NCBI RefSeq assembly: GCF_040273735.1
Contig: NZ_JBELZM010000002.1
Coordinates: forward strand, 1-64,000
DNA length: 64,000 nucleotides
Direction: 5' to 3'
Origin: Solibacillus sp040273735
Lineage (GTDB): Bacteria > Bacillota > Bacilli > Bacillales_A > Planococcaceae
Shown here: positions 61,774-64,000 of the stretch, in pieces
Layout of the letters: each line of letters begins with the position of its first letter
Numbering within the stretch: position 1 is the stretch's first letter
Made by a program: the position numbers and the translations under genes
Notes under the pieces: model-generated
Seen by the model: only the letters and a program-made list of their open reading frames with translations
Told to the model about the DNA's origin: nothing
The model's database searches: none

Positions 61774-61838
61774 GTTAACGTAAATATTTAAGATTTACAT
61801 CCGGAATTAACCTATCTTCAAGGTCAATTAAATGATTA

Positions 61839-62129
61839 TTATTTATTATTGTTGTTATTGTTTTTACGGCTCGCTTCTCCGCCTTTGCGGCCAGCTTCTT
61901 CACGGCTCATTTTGCCGCCGCTGTTGTTATTGTTGTTGTTGTTGTTGTTGTTGTTGTTATTACCGCCTTGGTTGTTTCCGCTGCTCGCTTCTCCACCTTT
62001 ACGGCCGATTTCTTCATAAAATTCTCTACCATGGTTATTAGATGTAGCTTCTCCGCCTTTACGACCCGCTTCTTGAACCGTCATTTGTCCGTCATTCTGA
62101 TTCTGATTACGTTTGTTGTTATTAGCCAT
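61839..62129 (-). CDS. KGG-repeat general stress protein (GsiB/con-10-like) with poly-Asn tract
   Basis: A 96-residue, highly hydrophilic protein with three copies of the E(A/E)GRKGGEA stress-repeat (VQEAGRKGGEATS; YEEIGRKGGEASS; REEAGRKGGEASR), as in B. subtilis GsiB and plant LEA-like proteins, which protect against desiccation and stress. Between repeats two and three lies a run of 13 Asn encoded by a triplet microsatellite. AGGAGGATG precedes ATG 62129. A sigma-B-like promoter lies at 62185-62209. Confidence 0.88.
   Translation of the reverse strand: MANNNKRNQNQNDGQMTVQEAGRKGGEATSNNHGREFYEEIGRKGGEASSGNNQGGNNNNNNNNNNNNNSGGKMSREEAGRKGGEASRKNNNNNNK
61923..61961. repeat. GTT/AAC triplet microsatellite
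   Basis: About 13 nearly perfect triplets encode the poly-Asn tract of the KGG protein. It is in-frame, so copy-number change would alter length without frameshift. Confidence 0.9.
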
Positions 62130-62184
62130 TTCTTACATCCTCCTAGTGAAAATTTTTTAGCTTATTGCTAAGCTTACTAGTTAA

Positions 62185-62209
62185 ATTCCCATCTCGCACA
62201 ATATTAAAC
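62185..62209 (-). promoter_or_regulatory. sigma-B-like promoter of the KGG stress gene
   Basis: On the minus strand GTTTAA (62209-62204) and GGGAAT (62190-62185) are separated by 13 bases, close to the sigma-B consensus GTTTAA-N12-15-GGGTAT, about 55 bases upstream of the start codon. Confidence 0.6.
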
Positions 62210-62498
62210 ATTAATTATATTTCATTTATATTACAAAAAAATGATATAAAGTTATTAGAAATAACTGATGATGTTCTTTCAATTGAAGAAATTTTTCATA
62301 TAACATAGGTATGTGAAGCATTGTAAGGGAATATTATTTATATTATTTAGATAATTTATACAATTTCGGTAGTTTAGTATGATAAAATAGCTATTATGCA
62401 TAATTTTCAGTTAATTTTAAATATTGTGATACAACAGTTTAAAACTTTGTTATTGTTATATCACAACATAAGAAAGATACATAAGGGGGGAAAGCGAA
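62210..62498 (+). promoter_or_regulatory. cstA upstream region with inverted repeat
   Basis: TTGTGATA (62424-62431) and TATCACAA (62459-62466) form a perfect eight-base inverted repeat with a 27-base gap just upstream of the AAGGGGGG ribosome site. A TATGATAAAAT -10-like box lies near 62379-62389, so the repeat would be in the 5' leader, as an operator or an RNA hairpin. Confidence 0.45.
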
Positions 62499-64000
62499 AT
62501 GAATGCAATTACACTAGTAATTGGGGCGATATGTATTTTAGTAATTGCCTATCGTTTTTACGGGATTTTCTTTACAAAAAAAGTATTAAAGATTAATGAA
62601 GATACGCCAACACCTGCAAATGAAAAAAATGACGGACAAGATTACGTGCCGACAAATCGTTGGGTAGCTTTCGGGCATCACTTTGCAGCAATTGCAGCAG
62701 CAGGACCGTTAGTTGGACCAATTTTAGCCGCACAATTCGGTTATTTACCGGGTTATCTTTGGTTATTAATTGGTGCTGTTATTGGGGGAGCAGTACACGA
62801 CGCCGTTGTATTGTTTGCTTCGATGACAAAAGGCGGGAAGTCATTATCGGAAGTTATGCGTGAAGAGCTTGGGCCTGTAGCCGGTTTTTGTACAGGATTA
62901 GCGATGCTATTCATTATTACAATTACAATGGCTGGTTTATCAATGGTTATTTTAGGAGCTTTAGCAGAAAACCCTTGGGGAACTTTTGCTGTTGCCGCAA
63001 CGATTCCGATTGCGATGCTCATGGGTCTGATCAATAAATTTACAGGGAACTTGAAGATTTCAACGATACTTGGGGTCATCCTCCTCGTTGGAGCCGTTTT
63101 CTACGGACCGTCAATTCAAGGTACTTGGTTAGGTGATGTACTAACATTGGACCGTGAAACATTATCGATTCTATTGCCGATTTATGCTTTCTTTGCGGCG
63201 GCTTTGCCAGTCTGGTTCTTACTGGCACCACGCGATTATTTAAGCAGTTTTATGAAAATAGGGGTATTTGTTGCTTTAATCATTGGTGTGTTTATTATTA
63301 ACCCTGCAATCCAGTTCCCTGCAATTATTCCAGACTTCCTGGGAGGCGGTCCAATCGTAGCAGGTCCTGTGTGGCCTTTCGTTTCGATTACAATCGCTTG
63401 TGGAGCTATTTCCGGTTTCCATGCATTCGTAGGGTCCGGTACTACACCGAAAATGTTAAATCGCTGGGATGATATCCGCGTAGTTGGTTTTGGTGCAATG
63501 CTCGTAGAATGTGTCGTTGGGGTAATGGCACTGATCGCTGCAACTGTATTACACCCGGCAGATTACTTTGCGATTAACTCATCACCGGAAGCATTTGCGA
63601 AATTAGGAATGACCGTTGTCGATTTACCGGTGCTCTCAGAAGCGATTGGCATGGATTTAGAGGGGCGTACCGGTGGTGCTGTAACCCTTGCAGTCGGTAT
63701 GGCATCCATATTTGCCGGGGTAGAATGGTTTAGCCATCTAACCGCTTACTTCTATCAATTTGTTATTATGTTTGAAGCTGTATTTATATTAACTGCAATT
63801 GACGCAGGTACACGTACAGCGCGTTACTTAATTCAAGACTTTTTAGGAAATGTGTATAAGCCGCTGAAAAAGACGGATTGGCTCCCGGGGGCAATTGGGG
63901 CAAGTGCATTGGCCTGTATCATGTGGGGATACTTATTAAATTCGGGGGATATTGCTTCTGTCTGGGCATTGTTCGGTGTATCCAACCAGTTGATGGCCTC
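62499..64000 (+). CDS. cstA: carbon starvation protein CstA (3' end beyond the window)
   Basis: Five hundred residues are visible of a multi-pass transporter of the CstA family. Family motifs: TNRWVAFGHHFAAIAAAGPLVGPILAAQ, GAVIGGAVHDAVVLFASM, LPVWFLLAPRDYLSSFMK, AISGFHAFVGSGTTPKML and the late DAGTRTARYLIQDFLG with FGVSNQLMA at the edge. CstA proteins take up pyruvate or peptides under carbon limitation. ATG 62499 follows AAGGGGGG. The frame is open to the end of the window. Confidence 0.95.
   Translation, partial: MNAITLVIGAICILVIAYRFYGIFFTKKVLKINEDTPTPANEKNDGQDYVPTNRWVAFGHHFAAIAAAGPLVGPILAAQFGYLPGYLWLLIGAVIGGAVHDAVVLFASMTKGGKSLSEVMREELGPVAGFCTGLAMLFIITITMAGLSMVILGALAENPWGTFAVAATIPIAMLMGLINKFTGNLKISTILGVILLVGAVFYGPSIQGTWLGDVLTLDRETLSILLPIYAFFAAALPVWFLLAPRDYLSSFMKIGVFVALIIGVFIINPAIQFPAIIPDFLGGGPIVAGPVWPFVSITIACGAISGFHAFVGSGTTPKMLNRWDDIRVVGFGAMLVECVVGVMALIAATVLHPADYFAINSSPEAFAKLGMTVVDLPVLSEAIGMDLEGRTGGAVTLAVGMASIFAGVEWFSHLTAYFYQFVIMFEAVFILTAIDAGTRTARYLIQDFLGNVYKPLKKTDWLPGAIGASALACIMWGYLLNSGDIASVWALFGVSNQLMA

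Noticed and set aside
61923..61961. Triplet repeat as a CRISPR-like or other array.
   Set aside because: It is a simple three-base microsatellite inside a coding frame, with no spacers.

Overview
The window is low-GC DNA from a spore-forming member of the Bacillales. The best fit is the Lysinibacillus/Solibacillus group (Planococcaceae/Caryophanaceae). Supporting signs are strong AGGAGG-type ribosome sites, frequent TTG and GTG starts, cortex-lytic enzymes (CwlJ, SleL), a LysM-M14 gamma-D-glutamyl-diamino acid endopeptidase of the type known from Bacillus sphaericus, an S-layer-homology 5'-nucleotidase, HemAT and a YukE-type T7SS. I see no rRNA, tRNA, CRISPR array, transposase or prophage.

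Layout. 0-3.5 kb: two overlapping GNAT acetyltransferases and a nitrilase-family hydrolase on the minus strand, then an aldehyde dehydrogenase. 3.8-7.4 kb: an HD-GYP protein whose 3' end overlaps a 22-codon Trp/Cys-rich peptide gene, then a membrane M50-type protease with a PqqD/RRE-like N-terminus, then a PAS-MCP receptor. 7.5-18.2 kb: sulfur metabolism. A structured leader precedes an aryl-sulfate sulfotransferase-like protein with a complete taurine/sulfonate-type ABC transporter, followed by sirA-sirB-yezD-cysJ-cysI-sirC (siroheme synthesis and sulfite reduction). 18.3-22.4 kb: a GAF-GGDEF protein, a coiled-coil protein, a SIMPL protein and a YkvI-like transporter.

22.4-40.9 kb: a complete type VII secretion locus (esxA, esaB, essB, essC, esaA, essA) followed by its polymorphic-toxin cargo. 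The cargo is a DUF5344-like helper, an LXG toxin with a glycine-rich hydrophobic tail and a multi-pass membrane partner, two DUF5085-like proteins, an LXG-YwqJ deaminase with YwqK-like immunity and endonuclease V (the B. subtilis ywqJKL order), then a decayed LXG linker joined to a broken PoNi-type immunity gene. 41-45.5 kb: spore and cell-wall lytic genes and four small genes. 45.5-49.8 kb: a nitronate monooxygenase, then two tandem TPP riboswitches driving tenA-thiM-thiD-thiE. 50-64 kb: S-layer nucleotidase, duplicated glycine-betaine-binding lipoproteins behind near-identical operator/promoters, an EAL protein, HemAT, a zinc alcohol dehydrogenase, a YteA-like DksA/TraR protein, an RNase J paralogue, a small HELGH protein, a KGG-repeat stress protein with a sigma-B-like promoter, and cstA running off the end.

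The most interesting candidate for an undescribed system is the peptide/RRE-M50 pair at 5.04-6.36 kb. A basic leader followed by a CWWCWW core is translated from an excellent ribosome site, separated by a hairpin from a membrane metalloprotease that carries what looks like a peptide-recognition domain. This looks like a minimal RiPP or peptide-pheromone cassette. Second in interest is the pairing of a deaminase toxin with endonuclease V, a repair enzyme for deaminated DNA, and the recombination scars in the T7SS toxin island.
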